Part shown: positions 1 through 8,670 of the stretch, piece by piece
Layout: every line of letters starts with the position of its first letter
How positions within the stretch are numbered: the first letter of the stretch is position 1
Origin: URNF01 sp045649855
GTDB taxonomy: Bacteria > Bacillota > Clostridia > Oscillospirales > Acutalibacteraceae
Reading direction: 5' to 3'
NCBI GenBank assembly: GCA_045649855.1
Contig: JAZRQN010000073.1
Span: 1 to 50,897, forward strand
Length of the DNA stretch: 50,897 bases
Notes under the pieces: model-generated
Database searches by the model: none
What the model saw: only the letters and a program-made list of their open reading frames with translations
What the model was told of the DNA's origin: nothing
Translations under genes and position numbers: made by a program

Positions 1-194
1 AGCAAAGATTTAAAGCGCGGGGTATCTTCCGGTGTAGAGATGATCAAAATATCACGAATGCCTGCCAACATCAACGTCGACAGCGGATAATAGATCATCG
101 GTTTGTCATAGATCGGTAACAACTGCTTAGACGTAACACGTGTCAACGGATACAGTCTCGTGCCGGAACCGCCGGCTAAGATAATACCTTTCAT
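1..194 (-). CDS. rmlA: Glucose-1-phosphate thymidylyltransferase, N-terminal part (cut by window edge)
   Basis: Only the first 64 or so codons are present; the gene runs off the left edge. The translation begins MKGIILAGGSGTRLYP and continues with KQLLPIYDKPMIYYP, which is the nucleotide-binding loop and substrate region of RmlA/RfbA. The family joins dTTP and glucose-1-phosphate to make dTDP-glucose, the entry step to dTDP-rhamnose and dTDP-amino sugars. The ATG at 194 follows a GAGGTGAAAGG ribosome site. It lies 14 bp downstream of the ABC exporter ATPase, as the last visible gene of the minus-strand surface-polymer operon. The assignment is firm to the sugar nucleotidyltransferase family; dTTP specificity rests on family resemblance. 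Confidence 0.85.
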   Translation of the reverse strand, partial: MKGIILAGGSGTRLYPLTRVTSKQLLPIYDKPMIYYPLSTLMLAGIRDILIISTPEDTPRFKSL

Positions 195-208
195 AACCTT
201 TCACCTCA

Positions 209-1162
209 TCATTTTTTCTGATCGATTTCTTGTATAATCTGTTTTCTTTCTTCAGGAGTCATAGCATCTACGATTGCCAACAAACGTTTCATACGGTTGG
301 TTTCCGTTTCACCAGGCTTGTTACGCCCCTCTGCCCTCTCATCCACGCCAACACGCCAAGCGATACGGAAGCGGTCGGAAGCGTCCACTACCGCCTCTTC
401 ATCTTTTGGCAAGTATTTAGGATCTTTATCAGAAAACAGATAGGCACAGTACGCATTGCAGACGGTGTAGGTGTCTCCAAATGCAATCTGCTTGCCGCGG
501 TCAAGCCACAAAACCTTATTGCACAAATCGCGTACCTGCTGTACTGAGTGCGAAACCAAAATACCGGTTACACCGTTTGCCAGAATTTTCTTAATCCGAT
601 GAGCACTTTTATCTTTAAAGCCCTCATCGCCAACGCTCAAAACTTCGTCCAAAATGACAATGTCCGGTTCCACTAAACACGCTATAGAAAATGCAAGACG
701 GCTTTTCATACCACTGGACAAATGCTTAAACATATGGTCCTGGAAATCTTGCAATTCGGCAAACGCTATGATCTCATCATATCTGTCTTGAATAAATTTC
801 TTGGTATATCCAAGTAAAGCACCGCGCAGATAGGTGTTTTCACGCACAGTCAGTTCGGGGTCGAAACCGGAAGCCAATTCCAATAACGCGGCAATGTTAC
901 CCCTGGTAACAACCTCACCCTCGGTCGGCACCATAATACCTGTTATCGCTTTTAAAATCGTGGACTTGCCTGCACCATTCGTACCAACAATACCAAGCAT
1001 ATCCCCTTTTTCCAAAGAAAAGGTAACGTGTCTGTCCGCCCAAAACTCCGTAACTTTAAAATTACCCGAAAGTTTTTTAACAAAATACTCTTTCAGACCA
1101 ATTGCTTTTATATCACCTGTCTTGTAACGGATAGATACATCTTTACATTCAATTACCGACAT
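209..1162 (-). CDS. Polysaccharide/teichoic acid ABC exporter, ATP-binding subunit (TagH/Wzt type)
   Basis: This is a 317-residue ABC ATPase that would power export of an undecaprenyl-linked polymer across the membrane with the permease encoded just upstream. Walker A (GTNGAGKST) is at about 60-68, the signature LSSGM at about 148-152, Walker B VILDE at about 169-173 and the H-loop His near 205. The LSVGD after Walker B is typical of the Wzt/TagH branch. The C-terminal tail of about 70 residues is short and charged, so no large substrate-recognition domain as in Escherichia coli Wzt O9a is visible. Spacing to the permease gene is 11 bp. Family assignment is secure; the exported polymer is inferred from neighbours. 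Confidence 0.92.
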   Translation of the reverse strand: MSVIECKDVSIRYKTGDIKAIGLKEYFVKKLSGNFKVTEFWADRHVTFSLEKGDMLGIVGTNGAGKSTILKAITGIMVPTEGEVVTRGNIAALLELASGFDPELTVRENTYLRGALLGYTKKFIQDRYDEIIAFAELQDFQDHMFKHLSSGMKSRLAFSIACLVEPDIVILDEVLSVGDEGFKDKSAHRIKKILANGVTGILVSHSVQQVRDLCNKVLWLDRGKQIAFGDTYTVCNAYCAYLFSDKDPKYLPKDEEAVVDASDRFRIAWRVGVDERAEGRNKPGETETNRMKRLLAIVDAMTPEERKQIIQEIDQKK

Positions 1163-1173
1163 ACCGCACCCCT

Positions 1174-1947
1174 TTACACATAATACAGGAACTCATGATT
1201 ACATTTCTTATAAATCAGGCAACCCAGTCCTAAAAACACCAGGGCATAGATAGCACACAAAGCATGCACTTCTACAGAAGGCAACGCCCCCCCCATCGTC
1301 ACCGTACGGAAATAATAAATGAAAACGTAAACAGGATTACAATAGAATATCCACTGAAAACCTTTAATAATCGAAACAGGATAGAAAATTGCAGAAACAT
1401 AGTTCAGCAAAGTCAAAAAGACGCCATACAAATATTCAACATCGCGGAAGAACACGTAGAGCGCCGACAGCACCATGCCGACACCAAAGCAGAATACCAG
1501 CAGCCAAAACATCGGATACAACAGCGACAGCATATGCCAACCAAATTGAATGCGATAGAACAGACAAAACACAATGTACAGCACAAAGGTCAGCATAAAA
1601 TTAATGAACGCCTGAAATGCTTTCGACAGCAAAAACAGGTATTTCGGCACGTTGATCTTCGAGAAGATCGAGGCGTTCGCCATCAAACCGCGCATACACC
1701 CTTGAGTACATTCGGTGTAAAAAGACATCACCAACGTACCACTGAAAATATAGATGATAAACGGCTGCACTTCTGCTCCTCTTTGTGCAAAGAAGTTAGA
1801 AAACACCAGATTCAGCACCAGAACGTTCAACAAAGGCGCCAACACACTCCAGATCACGCCGAGAAACGTACCTTTATATTTCTTTTTAAAATCACGTTTA
1901 ACCAGTTCTTCAAACAAAAACTGGTGCTTTTTGATTTTGGTCAGCAA
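1174..1947 (-). CDS. Polysaccharide/teichoic acid ABC exporter, permease subunit (TagG/Wzm type)
   Basis: A 257-residue ABC-2 type membrane protein. The N-terminus carries the amphipathic LVKRDFKKKYKGTFLG segment typical of Wzm/TagG, followed by about six hydrophobic membrane segments. It partners the ATPase encoded immediately downstream. The start is taken as TTG at 1947, because AGGAG stands 8 bases upstream and the conserved N-terminal helix would be lost at any later start. The gene follows the ATP-grasp gene by 13 bp in one operon. Export of a lipid-linked glycan is known for the family; the actual substrate is inferred to be the polymer made by this cluster. Confidence 0.9.
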   Translation of the reverse strand: MLTKIKKHQFLFEELVKRDFKKKYKGTFLGVIWSVLAPLLNVLVLNLVFSNFFAQRGAEVQPFIIYIFSGTLVMSFYTECTQGCMRGLMANASIFSKINVPKYLFLLSKAFQAFINFMLTFVLYIVFCLFYRIQFGWHMLSLLYPMFWLLVFCFGVGMVLSALYVFFRDVEYLYGVFLTLLNYVSAIFYPVSIIKGFQWIFYCNPVYVFIYYFRTVTMGGALPSVEVHALCAIYALVFLGLGCLIYKKCNHEFLYYV

Positions 1948-1960
1948 ACTGATTACTCCT

Positions 1961-3253
1961 TTACTGTCTTTCGTCCAACAACGCCTCTACCGCATCAACG
2001 CCCAATGTCCAAATACCAAATGCATCACGCATACTTTTACGTTCAGCAAACGAATCATCCACAAACAGCGCATGCGGTTTGGGAGAAACATGATCGATCT
2101 TACGCTCGGAACGCGGCAAACAAACGATACGCTCGAATAACGCAGGGTCAATACGACGCGCTTTGAGATCCAACACCACGTCTGTATCATGACGAGTGAG
2201 CAAAATGACCGGAATGTTTTTCTCTACACACTGGTAAATGAACTGCAACACCGTAAAGTTTACCTTATCGTGCACGATTACGGTATCATCAAAATCCATA
2301 TACACTTCATCATACCGAATATCCAGTTTAAATACATTGTGCAGTGCGCGGTCTACCTCTACCCCACTGATCTGCTCGGGCATATCTACATCATAACCGA
2401 GAGCATCAAACACAGTGAGCAACGCCAGGTTGACACCTGCCGCACGTTCCACACACATCGTGCCCGCAACGCGGGTCGCACATTCCAAAAGTTTATATTC
2501 ACCATGAAGATTGCGTTTTAACTGGAAGAACCATACACCACGGAACTCCATTTTCTCGTTGATAATCTCCGCAATCTCACGCACGCGCGCATCCGGCTCC
2601 ATCAAAGTCGAATTGACACTGATGCCGTTTTTGATACGATGGCGATTGCGACAAGATGCATACCGCAACTTGCCGTGTCTGTCGGTGAAACAATCAATGG
2701 TATATTCTTCACCGGGCAGGTACTCACACACCACCTGTTCATCCTCACGAATAGAGAGTTCGTATTTCAGTTGCTCTTCATTCTGCAGGATCATAAAGCC
2801 TTGCGCGCCCTGCGACTCGGTCGGTTTAATAATGACGGGGTAAGACGGCACTTCGTCGGGCGTCTTGTAAATACCCGGCAAGAAATCACAACCCGCAAGT
2901 CTTGCGTATGTTTTAGATTTACTCCTGCACAATTCCACCGTTTCATCGGGACAAGTGAGCAGTTTTGCATGCAACTTTTCTCGATTTTTAGACAGCGCTA
3001 AAATCACGCTATCCAAAGCCGGAAAAATGAAATCAATATGATTCTCGTCAATGTGTTTGTTGAGCACATCCACAAAAGACGGATCGCTGATATACGGAAT
3101 ATCGCTGATATAGTTCTTGTACACCCAACATCCGTGATCAGCAACGCTGGAAGCACCAAACAGTTCTATAAAACGAATGTCTTTCAGCGAGCGGTGCAAC
3201 TCCAAGCCAATCTCAGATCCGCAAGGAAACACCATAATTCTTATCTGTTGCAT
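1961..3253 (-). CDS. ATP-grasp ligase fused to a HAD-type phosphatase domain
   Basis: A 430-residue two-domain protein. Residues about 1-110 form a pre-ATP-grasp domain. Residues about 110-290 are an ATP-grasp fold like the carbamoyl-phosphate-synthase-like ligases of surface polysaccharide loci (IIKPTESQGAQG lid near 141-152; LLECATRVAG near 255-264). From about 318 a compact HAD domain begins with motif I D320-F-D322-D-T, motif II Thr353 and acidic motif IV VDD near 398-400, so its catalytic set looks intact. ATP-grasp enzymes couple ATP to joining a carboxylate with an amine or similar nucleophile; HAD enzymes usually remove phosphate. An aminotransferase in the operon suggests ligation onto an amino sugar, but this is inference. 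No exact function is recognised. Confidence 0.8.
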   Translation of the reverse strand: MQQIRIMVFPCGSEIGLELHRSLKDIRFIELFGASSVADHGCWVYKNYISDIPYISDPSFVDVLNKHIDENHIDFIFPALDSVILALSKNREKLHAKLLTCPDETVELCRSKSKTYARLAGCDFLPGIYKTPDEVPSYPVIIKPTESQGAQGFMILQNEEQLKYELSIREDEQVVCEYLPGEEYTIDCFTDRHGKLRYASCRNRHRIKNGISVNSTLMEPDARVREIAEIINEKMEFRGVWFFQLKRNLHGEYKLLECATRVAGTMCVERAAGVNLALLTVFDALGYDVDMPEQISGVEVDRALHNVFKLDIRYDEVYMDFDDTVIVHDKVNFTVLQFIYQCVEKNIPVILLTRHDTDVVLDLKARRIDPALFERIVCLPRSERKIDHVSPKPHALFVDDSFAERKSMRDAFGIWTLGVDAVEALLDERQ

Positions 3254-3261
3254 ATTCCACC

Positions 3262-5751
3262 TCAGTCAATCATCAAACGACGTTTCAATTCCGCAATAAT
3301 ACGCTCGGAGTTGTCGGGACCGTTCACCGATTTATCAAAGAAGTATTCCAGCTTTTCAGCGCGAAGATCTGCATCTTTGTTGGGATCCTCATGATACTCA
3401 CGCACACAACGCAACGTCTCTTCCCAATCCGCAGTCATAGGTCCGGGAATCACATTCGGGAAATCCAGATTAAATCCTGCTTCGTTTTTCACGAACCATT
3501 CGTAATCCGAACCATGGAAAATAACCGGTCTATCCAGCTGCGCAAAATCCAACGCAATACTGGAATAGTCAGAAATCATAATCGAGAACGTACCAATCTC
3601 CTGATAGACATCCGGTTCATTATGCAAGAAAATTCTGTCATAATTCTTCAAAACGTTTCCGATTCTACCCAGATAGTTACGCCAGGTATGCGGATGCATC
3701 CGCAAATAGAATTCGCCATTGATTTCTTCCATCAACTCTTGAATAGCAGGGACCGCATCCAAAAATTCCTGCACCATATTCGATTCACGCACGAAGTTGA
3801 AACGATATGTCGGTGCATACATTACCTTAACAGGCTCCACTTGGCGTTCAGTGGTATACATCGGTAAATCACGCGGATGGCCAGCCATAAAACGGCTCTC
3901 TTGCGGAACGTGCCACACGTCAGCGATCATATCCAAGCGTTCCTGACCGGGACATACAAACAAGAAGTACTTTTCAAACAATTCTCTGAAAGGCGCGCAG
4001 AAGAAATACTTGATTTTCTTTACAATGCGTGTAAAGATATTATCCTTGTCATCAGGCAAAATATCGTTACTGTATTGAACACCACGTTCGGTGGTATTAC
4101 GCACACCGTTTGCATCGCCCATAGACTTGAATCCGACACCATGCCACAGCTGTACCACCTTGGTCTTGTCATTAAAACCACGGATAAGATCGAAGTCAGA
4201 AACCACGAAATGATCAGTAACCGCCACAGCTGCGTGAGACAATACGTAGTGGTATTTTCTCATTTTAGGCAACAATACCGGCAATCCCTGATCCGCCAAC
4301 TGTTGATACACCTTTTTATCGGCAACCAAGAAATACACTTCGATTTCAGGATGATTTTCAACGATATACTCGTAAAAATATTTAGTATTATCCAAGTATT
4401 TCTTTCCACGGAAACCGGTAACAACCCACAAGTTTTTTTGCTTGGGAACCAGCGTGTTGACCCAATATAAGATGAAAGAAAACACTTTCTTTACGCCTTT
4501 TATGACGTTCTTTTTAAGCTTGTCCCATTTAGCCTTGTGGTTTTTCTTGAATTTTTCCCAACCCCGAATCAACCATACGTAGGGTAGCGCTGCATATCGA
4601 TATTTTTTGTCGCGGATCAGCAAGCGATAACCATCCCATCCGTAGGCTCCAACCGCCATACGGCTGTCATTATAGAAAGAGAGATACGCCATCAAGCACA
4701 TACGAGATATATCCGGATACTCCGCAAAGTAATTTATGATAGCTTCATCATCATGCAAACGAACCGCTGTTTTCAAGAAGTTATACGACTCTTTCTTCAA
4801 GCGGTTTTCAAGAGCTAATTTCGGATAATGGTACTGCGTTTGACGGTACCATTTCAGCATACCGGACATCCATCTGATATGGTCGATACGGGTTTTCATA
4901 AAATGCTCGTCCATGTTACCACTCATATACACGCCGACGTCGCTACGACGGTATATAGCAGTCACATCTTGTAACATACCCGCTACACCTTCACCAATCT
5001 GCATAAGAAAAATCGGATGATCGCCAACGATGCCGGTATAATACCAATCAGGAATGTTCAGATCATAGTTCCAGCGATAGAACACACTAGCCGTCTGAGC
5101 AGGAAACACCCATACGCAATCATCATCAGCATACAAACCGGTTTTTGTGGGCTTGTAAGTAGGTTCGCAATCAGGGAAAATCAGTCTTCCCTGTTTATCA
5201 GCCTTAAACCAACTACGCAAGAACCAATCCTCAGGCGCACTAATTTCCACCTTGCTGAAAGATGCACGCAAATCAGGATTAGCTTGCATATAGTCATACT
5301 GTTTTTGTAACTTATATTCGTCCACCCAGTAGTCGTCGCCCTCACAGAACGCAATGTACGGGCTGTTGGCACGATTACACAAGTCGATCAAATTCGCCTG
5401 CGCACCCATGTTCTCTTCACGCAAAAAAGGAATAATAATATCCGGATACTTCTCCGCATATTCACGCACGATATCAGCCGTTCCGTCAGGGCCGCAATCC
5501 TCGCCGACAAAAACTTTGTATTTGAAATTAGTCTTCTGCATCAAAAATCCGTCCAAGGCATCACGAATATACTCTTCGTGCTTGTACGTGATACAGCAAA
5601 TCGTTACCGCACAGTCATCATTCTCTTCAAAGCGCCGCGCCGTCTCGGGACCCATAACCAGATCATCCCGACCACCACACGTACACCACGAATCATGCTC
5701 GGCATCAAAAAGAGTTGCATATTTGAAATCTTGCTTCTTTTGCATTCCCAT
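3262..5751 (-). CDS. Bifunctional GT2 glycosyltransferase / CDP-glycerol glycerophosphotransferase-like protein
   Basis: An 829-residue fusion. Residues about 45-300 are a GT2 glycosyltransferase (TICCITYKHEEYI; GEDCGPDG near 83-90; acidic EGDDYW near 137-142). After a basic, hydrophobic linker near 400-435, residues about 440-829 match the TagB/TagF CDP-glycerol transferase family (NLWVVTGFRGKKYLDN; QLWHGVGFKSMG; DYSSIALDFAQLDRPVIF; HGSDYEW). The enzyme could add a sugar and a polyol phosphate to one repeat unit at the inner membrane face. ATG at 5751 has GAGGTAG 5 bases upstream; the ATG at 5745 is an alternative. It starts 12 bp after the SDR gene. Domain calls are firm; the CDP-polyol donor is not shown by sequence. 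Confidence 0.88.
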   Translation of the reverse strand: MGMQKKQDFKYATLFDAEHDSWCTCGGRDDLVMGPETARRFEENDDCAVTICCITYKHEEYIRDALDGFLMQKTNFKYKVFVGEDCGPDGTADIVREYAEKYPDIIIPFLREENMGAQANLIDLCNRANSPYIAFCEGDDYWVDEYKLQKQYDYMQANPDLRASFSKVEISAPEDWFLRSWFKADKQGRLIFPDCEPTYKPTKTGLYADDDCVWVFPAQTASVFYRWNYDLNIPDWYYTGIVGDHPIFLMQIGEGVAGMLQDVTAIYRRSDVGVYMSGNMDEHFMKTRIDHIRWMSGMLKWYRQTQYHYPKLALENRLKKESYNFLKTAVRLHDDEAIINYFAEYPDISRMCLMAYLSFYNDSRMAVGAYGWDGYRLLIRDKKYRYAALPYVWLIRGWEKFKKNHKAKWDKLKKNVIKGVKKVFSFILYWVNTLVPKQKNLWVVTGFRGKKYLDNTKYFYEYIVENHPEIEVYFLVADKKVYQQLADQGLPVLLPKMRKYHYVLSHAAVAVTDHFVVSDFDLIRGFNDKTKVVQLWHGVGFKSMGDANGVRNTTERGVQYSNDILPDDKDNIFTRIVKKIKYFFCAPFRELFEKYFLFVCPGQERLDMIADVWHVPQESRFMAGHPRDLPMYTTERQVEPVKVMYAPTYRFNFVRESNMVQEFLDAVPAIQELMEEINGEFYLRMHPHTWRNYLGRIGNVLKNYDRIFLHNEPDVYQEIGTFSIMISDYSSIALDFAQLDRPVIFHGSDYEWFVKNEAGFNLDFPNVIPGPMTADWEETLRCVREYHEDPNKDADLRAEKLEYFFDKSVNGPDNSERIIAELKRRLMID

Positions 5752-5763
5752 TAAAACTACCTC

Positions 5764-6813
5764 TTATTTCCCTGTCAACACTTGAACAGTATTGGTAACA
5801 CCTTGCTCAACGGAATACCGACCACACCACCCCAGCGCGCACAATTTGTCAGAAGACAAGACCGCATAAGTGATGGGTGTTTGTTGGCACTTCGCAACAT
5901 CGTCCGGTTCAGAAAATATCACGCGCCTGCCGGTTACTTTTGCCACGGTTTCCGCAAATCCCGCAATGGTTACACGGGCGTTCGGGTTGGCAAGGTTATA
6001 TGCTTCACAGCTATCACCGTGCAATAAAACCGTCAGCAAAGCAGATACACAATCCGCAATATAACAATAGGATCGCATCTGAGTGCCGCGACTTTTCATC
6101 ACAATGTCTTCACCGTTGATAGCGCTGTTCACGAATTGCACATTCGCACGATTATCACTGCCGGTGGTGTTCGGTCCATAGGTATGGCACGGACGAACGA
6201 TCACTGTATCCAAACCGTATTGCTGTGTATACGATACACACAACGTTTCCGCAGCACGTTTTGACGCCGGATAACACGAACGAGCTTTCGTCGGATCCAC
6301 ATAACCACTAAAATATTCGGGAAACGCCTCCATATCGGGATCACCCTGTCCGTAAACTTCACCGGAAGAAACAAACAAGAAACGTTTCGCATCATGCGCA
6401 CGCGCATATTCAAGCAGGTATTGTGTTCCAAATATATTGCTCAACATCGTGCCAACAGGATCGCTGGCAAATGCCGCAGGATACGCATTGCTTGCAGCGT
6501 GCACCACGTAATCAACCGCAAAATCAAACCGAGGTGGCTGGTTGACATCCTGCTCTACAAAGTGCAACCGGTCGGTCATAACCGCTTCAAAGCGATCGCG
6601 CAAACGTTGTTCACTGCGTCCCAACGCATATATTTGGATATCTGCTTGTTCCAGACGATTGTACGCCAGAAGCACGTCCACAAGAAAAGAACCGATCAAG
6701 CCGGTAGCACCGGTGATGAGAACCGAACGACCTTTCAGCTGTTCGATCCCATCAACAGACTGTACCGTAGTTAACAAATCCTGCTGATAGACAGCACTAT
6801 CATACAAAACCAA
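5764..6813 (-). CDS. NAD-dependent epimerase/dehydratase (extended SDR)
   Basis: A 349-residue extended short-chain dehydrogenase. The Rossmann motif GATGLIG is near 34-40, the active-site Ser lies in LFVSSGEVYG and the catalytic Tyr/Lys in CYPASKRAAE. The family acts on nucleotide sugars as a 4,6-dehydratase, 4-epimerase or decarboxylase, so the exact reaction cannot be fixed. The start is TTG at 6813, with GAGGT 7 bases upstream and no in-frame ATG near the N-terminus. It follows the cytidylyltransferase by 10 bp. That pairing suggests it may work on a CDP-activated intermediate, while rmlA in the operon would also supply a dTDP-sugar. Family firm, substrate open. Confidence 0.85.
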   Translation of the reverse strand: MVLYDSAVYQQDLLTTVQSVDGIEQLKGRSVLITGATGLIGSFLVDVLLAYNRLEQADIQIYALGRSEQRLRDRFEAVMTDRLHFVEQDVNQPPRFDFAVDYVVHAASNAYPAAFASDPVGTMLSNIFGTQYLLEYARAHDAKRFLFVSSGEVYGQGDPDMEAFPEYFSGYVDPTKARSCYPASKRAAETLCVSYTQQYGLDTVIVRPCHTYGPNTTGSDNRANVQFVNSAINGEDIVMKSRGTQMRSYCYIADCVSALLTVLLHGDSCEAYNLANPNARVTIAGFAETVAKVTGRRVIFSEPDDVAKCQQTPITYAVLSSDKLCALGWCGRYSVEQGVTNTVQVLTGK

Positions 6814-6823
6814 ACCGTTTACC

Positions 6824-7534
6824 TCACTTCAACCAGTTAGAACGTTTGACGTGTAACAAAGCTTTGAAGATATCGATATCTTCAACAGTGGTCAATTTGA
6901 TATTCTTTTCGGAGCCGGCGGAAAAATACACCTTCTCGCCCATCTCGATCATCAGCGTAACCGATGCAACCGAGTTAGTGATGCCCGCTTCCAACGCACG
7001 ACGATGCAAATCGCAGATTTTACCAATGGTAAAGCCTTGCGGAGTCTGCGTACGTTTCAGCTCATCACGAGGATAGCATTTATCGGAAGTCTCCTGATCA
7101 TCGGTGATGACCATCGCTTCCGCACAAGGAATCACAGAGATCGCGCAGCCGTGCTGACGAGTCTTCACGATACAATCGGAGATGATTTCCTGAGACACCA
7201 TCGGACGAATCGCATCATGAATCAGCACAACGTCGTCCGCACCGTAATGTTTTTCCAGTTCATATACGCCGTTACGGATAGAATCCTGGCCGTTTTTGCC
7301 ACCGGGAACGATGTGTTTCAGTTTAGAAATGTTAAACTGGTTGGCATACGCCCACAGCATATTCTCCCAACCATCGATACAAACGACAGCAATAGCGTCG
7401 ATGTCGGGATGGTTCTGGAACGCTTCCAGTGTATACACAATTACCGGACGTTCTTCAACGGTCAAAAACTGCTTAGGGATGTTCTGCTGCATGCGCTGTC
7501 CGCTGCCGCCTGCGATAATCAATGCAATGTTCAT
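6824..7534 (-). CDS. IspD/TarI-family cytidylyltransferase
   Basis: A 236-residue protein of the IspD/TarI family, which transfers CMP from CTP to an alditol phosphate. It begins MNIALIIAGGSGQRM (nucleotide-binding glycine loop) and has DVVLIHDAIRPMV near 108-120 and the PRDELKRTQTPQGF signature near 158-171. ATG 7534 is chosen because GAGGTA stands 6 bases upstream. The stop of the DegT gene is only 5 bp upstream. Its place in a polymer operon beside a TagF-like transferase argues for activation of a polyol phosphate as its CDP form (ribitol-5-phosphate or similar) rather than the isoprenoid enzyme IspD. No TarJ-like alcohol dehydrogenase is next to it, so the substrate is open. Confidence 0.82.
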   Translation of the reverse strand: MNIALIIAGGSGQRMQQNIPKQFLTVEERPVIVYTLEAFQNHPDIDAIAVVCIDGWENMLWAYANQFNISKLKHIVPGGKNGQDSIRNGVYELEKHYGADDVVLIHDAIRPMVSQEIISDCIVKTRQHGCAISVIPCAEAMVITDDQETSDKCYPRDELKRTQTPQGFTIGKICDLHRRALEAGITNSVASVTLMIEMGEKVYFSAGSEKNIKLTTVEDIDIFKALLHVKRSNWLK

Positions 7535-7539
7535 AATTT

Positions 7540-8649
7540 TTACCTCACTAACGATATAATAATGTCGCAAATGCGATCAACTGTTACTTCATCAAGTCCT
7601 TCGTACAACGGTAAGCACAACACGCGCTCGGATATTTTTGCCGCAACCGGCGTATCCGCTGCATCGTATTTACCGCCAAAGCTCTCAATCGAGCTTGTTA
7701 AAGGATAAAAATATCTTCTGGCGCCGACATCATCAGCAGCCAAAGCATTCAACACCTCATCACGCGTACAACCACACTGTTCCGGGTGGAATACCACGGG
7801 GAAATACGCGTAATTGCTTTGCACTCCCTCTTGCACCACGCTCAGTTGCACACCGGGAATGTTTTCCAAACGTGCACGATACTGTTCGGAGGCACGTTTG
7901 CGGGATGCGATGGTGTCATCAATATGTCTCAGATTACACAAACCCATCGCCGCGCAAAACTCGTTCATTTTAGAGTTACCGCCGGCATAGGTCAGCGTTT
8001 CAGGACCGCTCATGCCGAAACTCTTGCAACGGTTGATTTCGTCATAGTAAGCGTCGTCGCGGAATGTCGCGCAACCGCCTTCCACCGTGTGGAACACCTT
8101 GGTCGCGTGGAAACTGAACATAGATGCATCGCCCAGCGCACCGGCACCGACACCGTCTTTTCGCACACCAAATGCATGCGCCGCATCATAGATCACTTTC
8201 AGTCCGTATTTATCAGCCAACTTACGGATCGCCTCGTCATCACACAAATTGCCGTACACATGCACAGGCATAATCGCGCAAGTCTTATCCGTAATCAACG
8301 CCTCGATCTTGTCTACATCAATTGTGAAATCTCGCTCGTTGATATCGCAGAACACAGGAGTCAACCCTTTTCTGACGATTGCATTGGTAGTGGATACGAA
8401 GGTAAACGGTGTTGTGATCACCTCACCCTGTAAATCAAGCACTTCCAAGATGCATTCCAACGCCTGGTGTCCGTTCACACACAACGCCGTGTTCGACACA
8501 CCAAGATACTCACACAATTTCGCTTCCAGTTCTTTGTGCTTCGCGCCGGAGTTTGTCAACCAGCGTGTTTCCCACAAAGAGCGAATCTCTTCGACATACT
8601 CCTCTATGGGCGGCATCGAAGAACGAGTTACCAACACTTTATCTGCCAT
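7540..8649 (-). CDS. DegT/DnrJ/EryC1/StrS-family PLP aminotransferase
   Basis: A 369-residue sugar aminotransferase. The PLP-binding Lys lies in SMFSFHATKVFHTVEGG, preceded by the DAAHAFG motif (Asp to the PLP ring nitrogen), and the N-terminus has TNSGAKHKELE and CVNGHQALE. The family converts a keto group of a nucleotide-linked sugar to an amine using glutamate; the sequence resembles VioA-type enzymes that make 4-amino-4,6-dideoxy sugars. ATG 8649 has a GGTGG ribosome site. The next gene starts 5 bp after its stop. With rmlA and the SDR it could make a dTDP-amino sugar; with the cytidylyltransferase, a CDP-linked amine. Family secure, substrate inferred. Confidence 0.9.
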   Translation of the reverse strand: MADKVLVTRSSMPPIEEYVEEIRSLWETRWLTNSGAKHKELEAKLCEYLGVSNTALCVNGHQALECILEVLDLQGEVITTPFTFVSTTNAIVRKGLTPVFCDINERDFTIDVDKIEALITDKTCAIMPVHVYGNLCDDEAIRKLADKYGLKVIYDAAHAFGVRKDGVGAGALGDASMFSFHATKVFHTVEGGCATFRDDAYYDEINRCKSFGMSGPETLTYAGGNSKMNEFCAAMGLCNLRHIDDTIASRKRASEQYRARLENIPGVQLSVVQEGVQSNYAYFPVVFHPEQCGCTRDEVLNALAADDVGARRYFYPLTSSIESFGGKYDAADTPVAAKISERVLCLPLYEGLDEVTVDRICDIIISLVR

Positions 8650-8670
8650 GTTTCCACCGTCTTTTCGCAG

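Noticed and set aside
6824..7534. Housekeeping IspD of the MEP isoprenoid route
   Set aside because: Its place inside a polymer operon with a TagF-like transferase favours a polyol cytidylyltransferase; not excluded, so only the family name is given.
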